DNA from: Ailanthus altissimus
Taxonomy: Eukaryota; Streptophyta; Magnoliopsida; Sapindales; Simaroubaceae
Reading direction: 5' to 3'
NCBI GenBank assembly: GCA_946807835.1
Contig: OX327683.1
Location: 16,497,001 to 16,561,000, forward strand
Length of the DNA stretch: 64,000 bases
Shown here: positions 12,937 to 24,117 of the stretch, one piece after another
Layout of the letters: the number at the start of each line of letters is the position of its first letter
Position numbering within the stretch: the stretch's first letter is position 1
Notes under the pieces: model-generated
The model's input: only the letters and a program-made list of their open reading frames with translations
What the model was told of the DNA's origin: nothing
Database searches by the model: none
Position numbers and translations under genes: made by a program

Positions 12937-13121
12937 TGTAAAGAAATAGAGAGTAGAGAATTCTTGTGTGTATTGATAATGAAGAACATATAGCATTATA
13001 TAGGTAAAACTAGCATTCTTAATTAGAAGGTCGATTAATCTTAATTGTAAGGTTATCATTCTATTTTCTATTCTATAATATCAACTATAAATATATATAG
13101 AATACCATATACATTTCAACA
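12937..13121 (-). repeat. 5' LTR of C1
   Basis: 185 bp. On the minus strand it begins TGTTGAAATG and ends CTTTACA. It is a direct repeat of 8937-9122, and the AAGAG target duplication follows at 13122-13126. Confidence 0.92.
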
Positions 13122-13640
13122 AAGAGCAAGAAAATGGAAGATCATATAAAAAAATTATAAGAAATGTTTAATGTCTTGAGGGAGTATAATAAAGTGTTTT
13201 TTTTTTAATCTCGTCTAGAACCTTCCTTAGGCATATAGTAAGCATAAGAGAGATTAAAGTAGACCTTCTCAAGTATACGTATTCAAGGACACTATCATTC
13301 TGTGAACTCAAAAAGATGTGCAAATACTAATAGGAAAGATCGCAATACTTAACTAGTTTGTCCAAGATGTCTGACAGATATAGACTTTTCTTCTAAGTTA
13401 ACAAAGAAAAAAATGGACATTTCTTTAAGCATGAAGTAAGCACAAGAGGGATTGAAACGGACCTTCCCAAGTTTAGGCACTTAGGAACATTACCATTCTG
13501 TGAACGCCAAAAGAAGTGAAATATTAATAGGAAAGATCGTAACACTTAGCTAATTAATTTTCAAGATGTTCGACATATGTAGGCCTTTCTTCCAAGCCAT
13601 CAAAGCAAAAAAGGACATTTGTAAGGTTCGAAGCAGATAG
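13122..13640 (+). pseudogene. Gypsy reverse transcriptase C-terminal half (G1), with a 198-bp tandem duplication
   Basis: Resumes the G1 frame after C1 with KKMEDHIKKL and MFNVLREYN, then the connection region (RGIEA..., CERQKE..., FFQAIKAKKDI-like readings). Two successive copies of a 198-bp unit (about 13220-13417 and 13418-13615) lie here. Each carries the 'TRGIET-DLPKFRHLGTLPFCE' block and the 'IGK-A-L-FVSRLTD' equivalent. The unit is exactly 66 codons, so the duplication was in frame when it arose. Stops are frequent in both copies. Confidence 0.7.
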
Positions 13641-13779
13641 AAGCACTTCAACAATTGAAAGAGTAGTCAAGAAAACCTTTAGTCTATCCCCCTAGTTCCT
13701 AGTAGAATTTTGTTCCTTTATCTTGTAATTTCCAAGGTAGTATTTAGTATTGTACTATTTTGGGAAGAAAACAAACAAT

Positions 13780-14350
13780 AATGACCATTCTTCTACACTA
13801 GTAAATTACTATTAAATGCTAAAAAAAGTATTCACAGTAGAAAAGATAGTCCTTGCTCTTGTTCAAGCCAAGAACAAGCTCAAGCATTACTTTGGAACAC
13901 ATCCGATTATGGTGTATACTACCTACCCCTTAAAGTGTATACTATCAATACTTGACATGGTAGGAATGGTTACCAAAATGACATTAAAGCTTATACACTT
14001 GCACATAAAGTATAGATTAAAGACAAAAATTAGAGTAAAAAGTAATGGCAAACTTCATCCTAGAATGCGAACCTGCAATTAAAGATGACACCTTGGCATT
14101 GGAATTAGCGAAAGTTGTAGAACCTTAGAAAATACACATAGATGGGTCTTCTTACCAAAGGAGAGCAAGGCTCAAGATCAGAATAAAAATTTTGAAAGGT
14201 CTTATTCGTGAACACGTAGTTAAACTTATATTAGTGACGTCTAACAAAGTTGAATACGAGGCACTGATTGAAGGAATAACCATAGTATATCAACTCATGA
14301 TAAAAAAATTATAAATACATATAGACTCTGCACTAATAACTTCTTAATAT
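13780..14350 (+). pseudogene. Gypsy RNase H plus second (aRNH-like) RNase H of G1
   Basis: The first RNase H end reads EKIVLALVQAKNKLKHYF and HPIMVYTTYPLK (open frame 13816-14082). It fits the pol RNase H pattern 'EKxxLALVxAxRKLRxYFxxHPIxVxTDxPL'. A second block follows at about 14090-14330: a DFI-like ANFILECEPA lead-in, then KIHIDGSS and KVEYEALIEGI. It fits the extra archaeal-type RNase H that plant Tat/Ogre-lineage elements carry between RNase H and integrase. This pair is why I place G1 in the Tat lineage. In the first block the frame is open for 88 codons; the second is broken. Confidence 0.75.
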
Positions 14351-14599
14351 AAACAAAAACTACTCAATGAAAGAGAAAAGAATGAAAAGATACCTATCCA
14401 AAGTAAAAAAAGTTGGTTAGAAATTAGAAGAAGTCAATATCACTTAAATAACCAATAAACCAGAACGCATAAGCAAATAAACTCGCAAAAGAAGCAGTAA
14501 CACAATAGACCATTTTGCATATAAGATGGTTTTGCTCGTAATTAGAGAGAAGATTGTAATAAAGGAAGAAATGACAACATAAAACTAGGAAGTCAAACT

Positions 14600-14830
14600 T
14601 ATGAAAATATCAACTTCTGCTAATTGGATGACTTTTTCTATTGAATTCTTGTAAGATGGGAAGCTCTTAAGGGACAAAAATAGAGCAAGGAAGTTTAAAA
14701 GCAAAGTACAAAGGTTTCATTATTTGAGGAAACATTGTATAGATGTGTATTCTTAAATGTCTACTTGCACTACACGCTTAAATAAAGACAAAAAATCCTA
14801 GAAGAGATGCACAAGGGAACCCTTCCGGTG
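14600..14830 (+). pseudogene. Gypsy integrase N-terminal lead-in (G1), truncated
   Basis: The readings SANWMTFSIEFL, DGKLLRDKNRARKFK and EEMHKGT fit the stretch 'SWMTPIxxFLxxGxLPxDxxxARKLxxxAxxY...LxEIHEGxCG' that precedes and enters the integrase zinc-binding domain in Tat elements. The similarity ends at about 14830, so the integrase core and the 3' LTR are missing here. Confidence 0.6.
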
Positions 14831-15840
14831 GCCGAGCCTTCACCCACAAAACGCTTATTTGACAAACATAAATATAATTCTAAATAAGTAATATAAATTA
14901 ATCATGTCATACATAATAAAATAAAAGATTATTTATGGTCAATTTAAAAGTGCTACAAAGAAAACACTTTTCTTATATAGTATTCTTTTTTATAAGGTTT
15001 TTTTTATAGAAGCATTTAATATATAGCTCTTAATTATGAAAAGTATTTTTGAAATGCTCGATGTGTTTTATTGAGTGTTTAGATGTGTAATTAAAAAAGT
15101 GCTTTGATAATTATTAAAATTGACATTATTATAATTAAGAAAACTTAATATAGATATTATATTTTAAAACATTTGAATGAACTGTTATTCAACTATTATA
15201 AATATTTTTAAATTAAAAATTAATAAAGATAATTTTTTTCTTTTTATAATATATATATTGAATATTTTAAAACAATAATGTGATAATAATAATTTTTTAT
15301 TTTACAGACATCTACACTAATTGTTGTAATAAAAAATTAGCAAAATAATTTTAGGGTGATAATTATTATTATTAACTAAAATAAGATAACAAATAGTAAA
15401 ATAAAATTGCATTTCTCAATCCAACATCGCTTATAATATATTATTCTAAAATAATAAAAAAAATTAAAATAACAAAAAATATTTTGTTAAATTTATTAGG
15501 ATATATTTAAAATTACGGTATTTTGTTAAATTTTATAAGTGCTACATTGATAGTACTAAAAATGCTAATTGTATAAATCACCCACCTATGTATTTTGCTT
15601 GAAAAGCATATATAGTACTTTTCTTTAATTTGAAAAATACTTTTTTTATTTGTGCCACACACCGCTATAAAGTATTTTTGCCTTGTAAATAGTACTTTTT
15701 CAATGAAAATAAACAATGCCAAATGGTCTATTAATACCAAAAAATTTCTTTCACACAAATGCTATCAATCACCATTTTTCATCCATTTTTTATTCATTAA
15801 CAACATAAATTATCAAAATGAAATAAGTTGAAAAATAAGG
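14831..15840. other. A+T-rich spacer, possible non-autonomous DNA element remnants
   Basis: No gene. Recurrent 'AAGTGCTAC', 'AAGTACTATT' and 'AAAAGTATTTTT' motifs in both orientations, and a right-hand end reading CAATGCCAAATGGTC near 15714, resemble plant MITE-like families whose ends read '...GCCAAACGGGCC'. I cannot define termini or a target duplication. Confidence 0.3.
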
Positions 15841-15844
15841 AGAG

Positions 15845-16360
15845 AAAAAAAGAGGCCGCTATAATTTTTCGTCTTATGGTCTAAACTTATAGTGGAATCG
15901 GGTTGTTTAGAACTGTTTGATATCGGTCGAAGCAGATTGATTAGTTCCAGGTCTACGCACCTATATGCTCTCTCAAGTCTAATACATCTCTTATTCTCGT
16001 TTCTGTTGGGCTTTATTGTTAGTGTTAATATAGTTGCTACCATGATTGATTGATGACACCATCAGACTCAGCATCTTTTGCCATCAAATGCCAATGATTT
16101 TCGTCGTCATTTGATTGTAAAGAACTTCAACTCAAAACAAACCAAATTGCTATTACAAAATTGTCACATTTGCCACTGGAACCAATATCCTTCAATTGTG
16201 AAATGCCAATTGTCGTTGTCGTCGTTGCCTAACCCAAATCGTGCGCAACAACATCTTTATAATAATAACTGTCTCAATAATTTGGAAAAGGGAGCCGACA
16301 CTAGTTTTCTTTTCTCTTCATCTTTCTCATTCTGCAAAAGAAAAAGAAAACATTAGTATA
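15845..16360 (+). repeat. Repeat R copy A (decayed)
   Basis: Aligns with 17262-17600 in the same orientation. Shared landmarks are AGAGGCCGCTA / AGAAGCCGCTA at the left, GTTGCTACCA / GTCGCTACCA, 'GACTTCAACTCAAA'-like sequence, AATGCCAA, and CTAACCCAAATC. Most CpGs of copy B are TpG or CpA here. The open frame 16078-16356 runs through the repeat but is not conserved in copy B. The function is unknown; it could be a captured gene fragment. Confidence 0.7.
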
Positions 16361-17250
16361 AGTTGAAAATTTACCAAGATGTGTCACATATTGACTAGAC
16401 TCTAGTTGCAAGTATTAACTTGCAACATGATGGAAACATCTAAAATATAGTGTAGGATCGTAACTCTACAAGTTTATCAATCTGCTATAATGTTAGATTT
16501 TAAGAATTATGCCGCTTTTGTCTACTTGTTCTCATATTTGATCTCTTATAGTGGTGTATGATAGTTGAAAAGTAAACATTTTTATTAGATCTAGTAATAA
16601 TATCATTCTTTCATTGTTGTAATTTTGTTATTTGCATACCTAAAATTTATTTTAATAAATATATTTTAATGTATGAGTTATTATAATTTAGTGTTTATAG
16701 TTTGTTTTATTGTAGTAATTGTTTGTGTTTCAATTTCTACGATTTATATACTGCAATCTTAACAAACCAAAAAAAAACTAATAGAATGGTCAAAATATTT
16801 ATATTAACAACCTAATGATAAAAGTTTTATTCTAGTGAAAGTTTTAAATTCAAATTCTAATTAGTTCAATGAGTCTAATAAAAATTTCGAATGTATATTC
16901 TAGTTCTAAGTGAAGTCCCTATTTCAAATTTTCCTTCCCCACTGTAAAAAAAAAAAAAGGAATGATAGAAGTATATATACATGTACACGTGATACTTATT
17001 GTGTAGACCTCTTGCACAAAAATTTTAATTGTATTAATAAAATTAAATTATTAAATTCGATTATAATAAAAATAGTTAATTATAGTTAAAAAAAAATATA
17101 AATCTTTATGACAGTATTTTAGTAATGAAAATTTTCTTTGTAAAAAAAAAATAAAAACAGTTAATTATAAATAAAAATATATCAGTCTTTATAACAGTAT
17201 TCTAGTAACGATTTTTTTAAATAAAATAAAATAAAAAAAAGCGTAAAGAA
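16361..17250. other. A+T-rich spacer between repeat R copies
   Basis: No coding signal. Poly(A)-like tracts near 16946-16960 and 17085-17155. A short phrase (ATCTTTATGACAGTATTTTAG near 17101, and CTTTATAACAGTATTCTAG near 17190) is repeated about 88 bp apart, a small decayed tandem duplication. Confidence 0.4.
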
Positions 17251-17261
17251 ATGTTTTTTTT

Positions 17262-17800
17262 TTTTAAAAAAAAGACAAGATCGGAAAAAAGAAGCCGCTA
17301 CAAACTGCCGCAGCTGCTACCGGCATTCCAGTCGCTACCACGACTGATCGATGGCGCCATTAGACTAAGCATCCTTCGGCCGTCAAATGCGAACTTTGTC
17401 GTCGCCGTCGTTTGTCGCCAAGGACTTCAACTCAAACAAGCCAAATCGCCACTGCCCACGGCAAACCGTTTCCTCCAGCCGTGAAATGCCAACCGTCGCC
17501 GTTGACTAACCCAAATCATGTGCAACAACCACCAAATGACTGCCAACCGTAGAAAGTTGTCCTCCAAAGCCACCACCAATGTCATCACCAACTTCCATGA
17601 TGTTAGATCTACTGCCACAACCTGTGTTCTGCCGTTCATCTATTGTGAAGCCGCTTCCTCCGCGCATAAATGCACGCGCCGCCACCCCTTACAAAATGCA
17701 CTCCTGACGCCGAGCTTCATAAAGATTGGCCATTCGTGTTGTTTATTTCAAAAATCTGCAAAGTGCAACATGGTGATAAACGAAAGATTTTTGTGATTTT
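17262..17800 (+). repeat. Repeat R copy B (GC-richer, CpG-retaining)
   Basis: GC-rich relative to its surroundings, with many CpGs (ATCGATGGCGCC, TTCGGCCG, GTCGTCGCCGTCG). Paralogous to copy A. The plus-strand open frames 17251-17484 and 17518-17796 and a minus-strand frame 17427-17639 all lie in it. I recognise no protein family in any of them. It could be a fragment of a host gene carried by a transposon, or an unclassified repeat. Confidence 0.65.
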
Positions 17801-17982
17801 TTTTTTTCATTCTATATCAACCTTAGATTGATTCGCACGGCTATATTTGCAGCAATAATCTTTTAAAAAATGAGGGCATATATTATCTACTAATTACCTC
17901 ATATTCGTTCATTGTTTTTCATGATATTACCTTATATTCGTTCATTATTTTTCACAATATTTATTATATTTCGTAAGCATAC
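17801..17982. other. Spacer before the LINE 3' end
   Basis: Short A+T-rich spacer with a near-duplicate phrase (TTACCTCATATTCGTTCATT near 17895 and TTACCTTATATTCGTTCATT near 17930). No gene. Confidence 0.5.
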
Positions 17983-17999
17983 TTTTTTTTTTTTTTTTT
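17983..17999 (-). other. LINE poly(A) tail
   Basis: Uninterrupted 17-nt T tract on the plus strand at the 3' end of the LINE, placed as expected downstream of the RNase H domain. Confidence 0.8.
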
Positions 18000-18199
18000 G
18001 AAGTTGTGTTTAATTGCTAAAAAATTTGGAAAGTTTTTCATCCACACCATTATATCAGAAACTATTAAAGCAATCTTAGCGAACTTATAAGCCAATATAT
18101 TTTAAGATCTCGAGTAAATCTAATTACTACATGATCTCTATCTTTCATCAGATTTCTAATCTCATTAACTATCTATCTAATTTTCTTCAATTAGTTAAT

Positions 18200-20328
18200 T
18201 GATCCTTCAACTAAGTTAACCACATTTGTGGCATCCAATTCCACAACTAGCTTGTGCTAATTCATTTTCTTGGCCAATTTAATCCAAACTGGATTGTCTT
18301 TTCTTCTCTTACCTCTATATCTGTATGGTAGTTGCTGGGTATGATAGCCATTACTATGATTCTCCCTTCATTATTCTTGATCATTGGCTCGAAATCGATT
18401 CTGCAATCCTTCTCATTCATAATTGCATCTACATTAATTTTCTGCCAATCTACTCTGGAGGTTTCCATTGCTATTGATAAAGTATCTCTGCTCTAATGCT
18501 TGGTTGATTGCTACTGTAGGTTGTTAGCATTGCTGAATTCAGAGTAAGCTTCCCCTTTAGCAACCAACTGTTCTGAGTTCTCCACCATTCCTTTCATGAT
18601 GAAGCTGTTTCTGTCCTTCCAGTTTGCCCGTAGCAGCATCATTACTCTAGCAGCTTCTTAATGAATGTCTATTGATCTTACATATTGAATAAAACATCAT
18701 AACTCCTTTTCTTAGAGGCCTTTGATTAATTTTGCAAACTTAGGGCATTTCTATATGTCCTTGGCCAGCTAACAAGTCACCAAAGCATGAAAGATGCTTT
18801 CTTTCTCCTTATGACACCTTGGACATAATGAGTTGCTTAGGATTTTTTACTAGCCAAAGTGCAGCATGTTGATAATATATTGACAAGGGCCCTCCATAAA
18901 AAAAATTGACCTTCTATGGTACTTTGCTATTCCATATAAAATCCTATTTTTTCCCCCGACTTTACAAATAGTCTTGCTTGGTTGCATGTCTTCCTTCCAG
19001 AGCTAGGTAATATCCTCTATTCACATAGTACATTCCTTTCTTATCATAATGCTAATACAATGTGTCTTCGGTTTTGGATAATGGGTGGGGAATATTTTGA
19101 ATTTGTTCAGTATCAACAGCCTAGAAGTATTGTTGTATAACCTCATTCTTCCACGTGTTCCCTCATCAATAAACATGTCAACTTTACTGTCAGCTAGTAG
19201 CATCTGAGGGGTTATTGGTTTCATAGCTGTTTCCTTAAGTAGCCAATTATTGTTGCATATCTCCACCTGACTCTTATTGCCAATTATCCATCTAACTCCC
19301 TTCTGCAGTAAGCTTCTCCCCCAAACAAGGCTTCTTCATATGTAAGATGGATTAGACCCCAATGTAGCCTCTATAAAATGCTTCTTTCTTAAATATCTTG
19401 CTTTTGAGAACCTTGGCTATCAAAGATTCTTGATTTTAAAGTAGCCCTCATTTTTGTTTGGCTAATAAAGCTTGGTTGAAGTAAGAAAATTCTGTAAAAC
19501 CTAAGCCACCATCATTTTTCCTTTTCATTTTGTCATAGCTTGCCCAATGTATCTTATTCTCTCCTTATTCCTTAGATCCCCACAAAAATCTACTCATCAT
19601 CCATTGAATATCTTCACATAATCCCACTGAAACTTAAAGACAATCATAGCATATGTTGGCACAGCTTGTTATACTGCTTTTATAAGTACCTCTTTCCCCC
19701 CATTAGAAAATAATTTTTCTTGTCACCCTTTGATTTTACCCGATACCATCAATTTGGTTTCATTGAAGAATTGCCTTTTATTTCTCTCCACCATGCAAGG
19801 TAGTTCAAAATATCTCTCATATACTAAAACTCCTTTAAGATGGAATATTTCTTGGATGGTTATATTCTGATTAGTAGAGAATTAGGATTGAAAATTATAG
19901 AGGACTTCTCTTAGTTAAAGACCTGTCCAGATGCTTTAGCATAATATTTAAAGATTTGTTTAGCTTATTATAGCCTTGAGTACTAGCATTTGTAAAAATT
20001 ATATTGTCATCTATAAACAACAAGTGAGAAATTAAGAGAGACAAATTGAGAGAGACTTGCTAAATCTGATTCCATTGAGTAATTTTTCTGGTTTTGCTTT
20101 CTATAGTAAGTATGAGAAAGCCTTAGCACTCAATAAAAAAAGATAAGATGACAAGGGGCATTCCTGTCTTAACCTTGTTTCAGGCAATACTTTGCATTTA
20201 GCCTCTCCATTAATTAGAGTTGAGAAAGAAGATGTTATGATACATCTTAAAACCAATTATGTTCATTTAATAGCAAACCCTAATCTCTGCATTACATCCT
20301 CCAAAAAATTCCACTCAACTCTGTCATA
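18200..20328 (-). pseudogene. LINE ORF2 C-terminal part: RT palm to zf-RVT to RNase H
   Basis: Minus-strand readings in order: RVEWNFLEDVMQRLGF; LINGEAKCKVLPETRLRQ and CPLSSYLF (the 'RGLRQGCPLSPYLF' block); a catalytic FIDDN in place of FADDS; GKEVLIKAV and VPTYAM; LGSNPSYI-RSLVWGR with LLQKGVRWIIGN; 'MEICNNNWLL...' (19021-19266); the zf-RVT signature CPRCHKEKESIFHALVTC; and an RNase H domain with WQKINVDAIMNEKDCRIDF and AIQFGLNW-like readings (18262-18468). These fit plant LINE ORF2 closely. The A-to-I change in the (F/Y)ADD box and the many stops show an inactive copy. Confidence 0.85.
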
Positions 20329-21737
20329 TAATAAGAGCGTATTTGTCATATATTTTCTTAAATTTTAACTTGATATTTTATTATTTTATGATAATAATAA
20401 CTATTTATGTGCATTATTATTATTTATGGGACTTGAACGAACTCTAAAGTAAAGACGCAAAAAGAGCAAAAACAGAGACTAAAATACAAAATTTTTAAAA
20501 TATAGACCTGTCGCCCCGGCGCCACAAGAATTTTCGCCCCAGCATTGGAACAATAAATAAAATTAGAAAATTAGAAAAAAAAAAAGTTGTTTAAGTCGCA
20601 GTCTAGTGCCCCAGTGCCAGCTCGTCATCGCGCTAGCGATAGACCAACGCTCTAGCGCCAACATCTCATCACTCCAGCGGTGAGGCCTTTTACACGCAGT
20701 GCCCCAGCGCTAGTGGTAGTGTGAGTCCTAATCCGACAAGAATTGAGATTTTCAACCTCATATCAATCTTTATAAAAGGCCACTTGTCCCCAGCCTTTAA
20801 AAAAACATCCAAAAAATCAAGAATACACAGTACAAGTCTTAGAGAGCAATTGAAGTAGCCACAGAGAGATTTAAGGCATTCTTTGGCATCAAGAGTTTCT
20901 TAAGCAATGCAATCAAGAGAAATTCGACGTCTATATCGATTTGTTATTGATTGTATCATGTTTTCTTATTATTTTTGTCGCTGTTCTTTTGTAGCCATGA
21001 ATTAAATTTTCTTTCTAGGGTTAATACTTGAACTCAATATGTGCGCTTAATTATTATATCTTTTTAATATTTAATAAACTTAGTTCTTTATTATTCAAAT
21101 TACTTATTCTTAATGCTTCAATATATCTGGATAGTATATGGTGAATGAATTGGTAATATTTTTTATAAACTCGGAAGAGGAATCATTATATTTAGACCTA
21201 GGTAATTTGTTGCATGATTGTAGAGTAACATTCAATGTTGCATATGCAAGTTTTAAATTAGGATAGGAATATACCTAATTGGCATGTATGATCAATAAGA
21301 CTTAATCTTAATGAATCTTAATTTATTACAAGTACTATAGGAATATAGGTATTTGGTAAATTAAGATATACTTGCATGACCTTAGAAGAGGCTCGTGAAT
21401 ATATTAGTGTTTTGATCGATAACAAAGACTAAGAGAGTTAAATATTAGAGGATTATCATTGGAAAGCACATTGAGGAATAGTATTGACCGTAGGTTTTCT
21501 TTATATTGCTATCTTACAAATCTCTTTACATTGTGTCATTGCTTTTATATTTTCTACATTTATTCTTAGATTTTTTTTATTTTTCTGAATAATTACTAGA
21601 AAGATATAATTTTAGTACTTGGTTAAAAATAAGACATTATCTTTGTGGGTTTGATATCCAACTCTTTCGTCATTTTATTATTTACATACGATAATGTATA
21701 CTTGCACTAAATTTTAAAATATAGAATTATCGCATCA
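20329..21737 (+). mobile_element. Solo LTR X2 (family X)
   Basis: Bounded by perfect TCATA target duplications (20324-20328 and 21738-21742). It starts TAATAAGAGCG (expected TGATAAGGCG, as in X3) and ends ATCGCATCA. On the minus strand, removing it joins LDISKAYD to RVEWNFLE, a conserved LINE reverse-transcriptase motif. Like X3, it holds 'GCGCC' and 'CCCCAGCG' blocks in an otherwise A+T-rich sequence (20510-20715), and a TATAAAAGG box at 20772. Confidence 0.88.
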
Positions 21738-21742
21738 TCATA

Positions 21743-22122
21743 AGCCTTGCTAATATCTAGCTTCAAGGAAATAAGATCACTCTTTCCTAATTTTTTTACA
21801 TCTAATCTTTTGTAAACATTCAAAGCCAATTATCACATTGTCATTAATCAATCTATTAAGGAGGAAGAAACTTTGGTTGGGAGATATAATGCTTTCTAAT
21901 ATATTTTTTAACCTATTAGCTATTATTTTAGCTATAAATTTATAAATAACATTGCATAAGTTAAGAGGCCTAAAATCAGTTATTCTCTAAGGGTTTGGCT
22001 TTTCAGAGATCAGGGTAATCAATGTATGATTTTAGTTCAATGTATCACCTTTGGAGTTAAGTACATACAAACATGCATTTATGGTATCCTCTCTTATAAC
22101 ACTCCAATGCTTCTTATAAAAT
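21743..22122 (-). pseudogene. LINE reverse transcriptase middle segment
   Basis: Lies between the X2 and S2 insertions. Minus-strand readings YKKHWSVIREDT, ITDFRPLNLCNVIYKFIAKI, IANRLKNILESIISPNQ and LISLKLDISKAYD are the canonical plant LINE RT blocks ('RPISLCNVxYKIIxKxLANRL', 'LxxIISPxQSAF', 'ALKLDMSKAYDRVEW'). A frameshift separates the last two. Confidence 0.88.
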
Positions 22123-24117
22123 TGTTAAAGTTTATGCTTATGTGCTATTATAATTTTGTATGAATTTTAATTGTTTAATATTTATATCGTAAACATTTCG
22201 TAATAAATCATTAATAATTAATTATATGATACCATGCTTGTTACATTTTAGGTATTGTAGATCTAAATGAGTTTAGGTCAACGCTAAGAGTTAACTTTCT
22301 AAGAAGTTAGAACATTGTCTGAAATAGGGACAAAGCCCTAGGAATATATTAGTAATGACATAGTTACAAAGAGTTGTAAATGGTGCTAAGAAATATCATT
22401 ATGCAGTATGTTCTCGAAAACATTGTTCCTGATCCATAGTTGTTGACACGGGCTGATTGGTATTCCTTCCAGATCAGTGTTTGTCTATATCTGAATTTTC
22501 TAGACGGTTAGTCTTAGCAGACCGTGGGTTTAGCAAAAGTTCCTATAGGTATATGGGTATTCAATGAGGACTGGGTACTGAACAGATTCACGAGAACCTT
22601 CAATAAATATCTCATCGAGCCCTCAATGGAGGGTCTTCTCGAGTTGAGTAGTATTCATGGTCATTTGATTTGAGTGCTATACAGGCGTGTAATTGAACCA
22701 CTATACTTTGATTTCACGCATGTTAGAAACCTTTCATGGTCTGACCTCTAGGAGTCGTTAGGTATAGTCTAATACTCATGGAGTTCAGTGTGTATAGATA
22801 TGTGATTTGTTAGCTCATATGTGTGAGTTATATATCTTGATGCTCCGATATTATATTTCAGGAAGTCTTGTGGTCACAAGTATTAAATCCCGAAAAAGAG
22901 TTTTTTGTAGGGTTAAACAATAATGTAAAGGAGTTTGTGGATATTATTTATAAAAATATAAATTTGAAGATAAGTTCACGATTGAGCATATACAGATTTG
23001 ACAGTGATGATCTGTATCTCTGCTTTTTCAGGATATAATTAACGAAAGGATTATAGGAATATGGTTAACCTCAGCTTGTATTATTCAATGCGTTGTTCTG
23101 TAATATCTAATATATGTATGGGGCATTATTCATAGACTTGCAGAAGAGTTCAATAAGATAAATAAGTGTGAACCTAGGGAGTCTCACAATATGAAATATA
23201 CTCATTATGTATTGGGGTAGCTGAATGGGTCGAATGGTTCGATCTGAAAAAATTTCAAAAAGCAAGATTTATTTCAGGATCTCTCGAAAAATATATATGT
23301 TAAGGTTAAAGTATTAAACCTATATTTTATTAATTAAAGTAGTTAACTAACAGAAATATAACACATGGCAAATGCATGTGATTCATATGTCACACATGTC
23401 ATATGCATGTTTTTAATAAGTGACAAGTGACAAATGAAATGGGACACTTGTCCTTTATGTGTGAACCTTCATGCAATTCACGCATAAAGGACAAGTGTTA
23501 AGCATTCATTGGTAACATGTAGTAAAATTTACAAATATTACAAAGAGATCCTCATTTGGTATATATATAAAGAATACTTTGAAATTGTTTCAAATAAGTC
23601 ATTGTCTTCAATTTTGGCCATTTGAGAGAAAGTTCAAAATGTTGAACTGATTTGCACAAATTTAATCTTACTGAAAATTTAAAGTGCTACCATTCTAATT
23701 TCATAATCCCATTGAATGTTACGGACTAGAATTGATCAAGATAATACTTTAAGGTGAGCTCTTCAATTCAAATTCTACACCGAATGGCTTCAAGGGTAAG
23801 TTTTTCGGATTTTATTACTGTAATAGACTTTAATTAAGTATGTGTTTGTTAAATAAGAAATACTTTAAGGTGAGCTCTTCAATTCAAATTCTACACCGAA
23901 TGGCTTCAAGATAATACTTTAAAGTGAGCTCTTCAATTCAAATTCTACACCGAATGGCTTCAAGGGTAAGTTTTTTGAATTTTATTACTGTAATAGACTT
24001 TAATTAAGTATGTGTTTGTTAAATAAGAAATTAGATTTTTGTTCCGATGTGTAATTGTATATATAACATGTATTGAATATTCAATAAACACTACACATAC
24101 ATACATGCACAGTAACA
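22123..24117 (+). mobile_element. Solo LTR S2 (2-kb family, subgroup B)
   Basis: Starts TGTTAAAGTTTATG and ends CAGTAACA, with imperfect 5-bp target duplications AAAAT (22118-22122) and AAAAC (24118-24122). The LINE reading GLPVRF joins YKKHW when it is removed. It shares the conserved blocks of the other S elements (for example AATATATTAGTAATGACATAG, and the 'GAGTTGAGTAGTATTC' and 'CTTTCATGGTCTGAC' blocks) and has a TATATATATAAAG box near 23562. It carries an internal tandem duplication at 23741-24030. Confidence 0.85.
23741..24030 (+). repeat. Tandem duplication inside solo LTR S2
   Basis: A 120-bp unit (23741-23860) is repeated at 23911-24030 with only a few differences. A 50-bp partial copy (23861-23910) lies between them. 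Each full unit contains CAAGGGTAAGTTTTT, which looks like a 5' splice donor. Confidence 0.92.

Larger units (their letters stand above)
8937..13121 (-). mobile_element. Ty1/copia retrotransposon C1, LTR-bounded, 4.2 kb
   Basis: LTRs at 8937-9122 (3' LTR on the element's strand) and 12937-13121 (5' LTR) are flanked by perfect AAGAG target duplications (8932-8936 and 13122-13126). The element runs on the minus strand. By eye the LTRs differ at about 17 sites plus one indel, roughly 90% identity, so this is an old insertion. A tRNA-iMet-type primer-binding site and a polypurine tract sit next to the LTRs. The coding region is broken, and almost all of gag is absent, which explains why it is shorter than the usual 5 kb. 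It sits inside the reverse transcriptase of G1. Confidence 0.93.
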
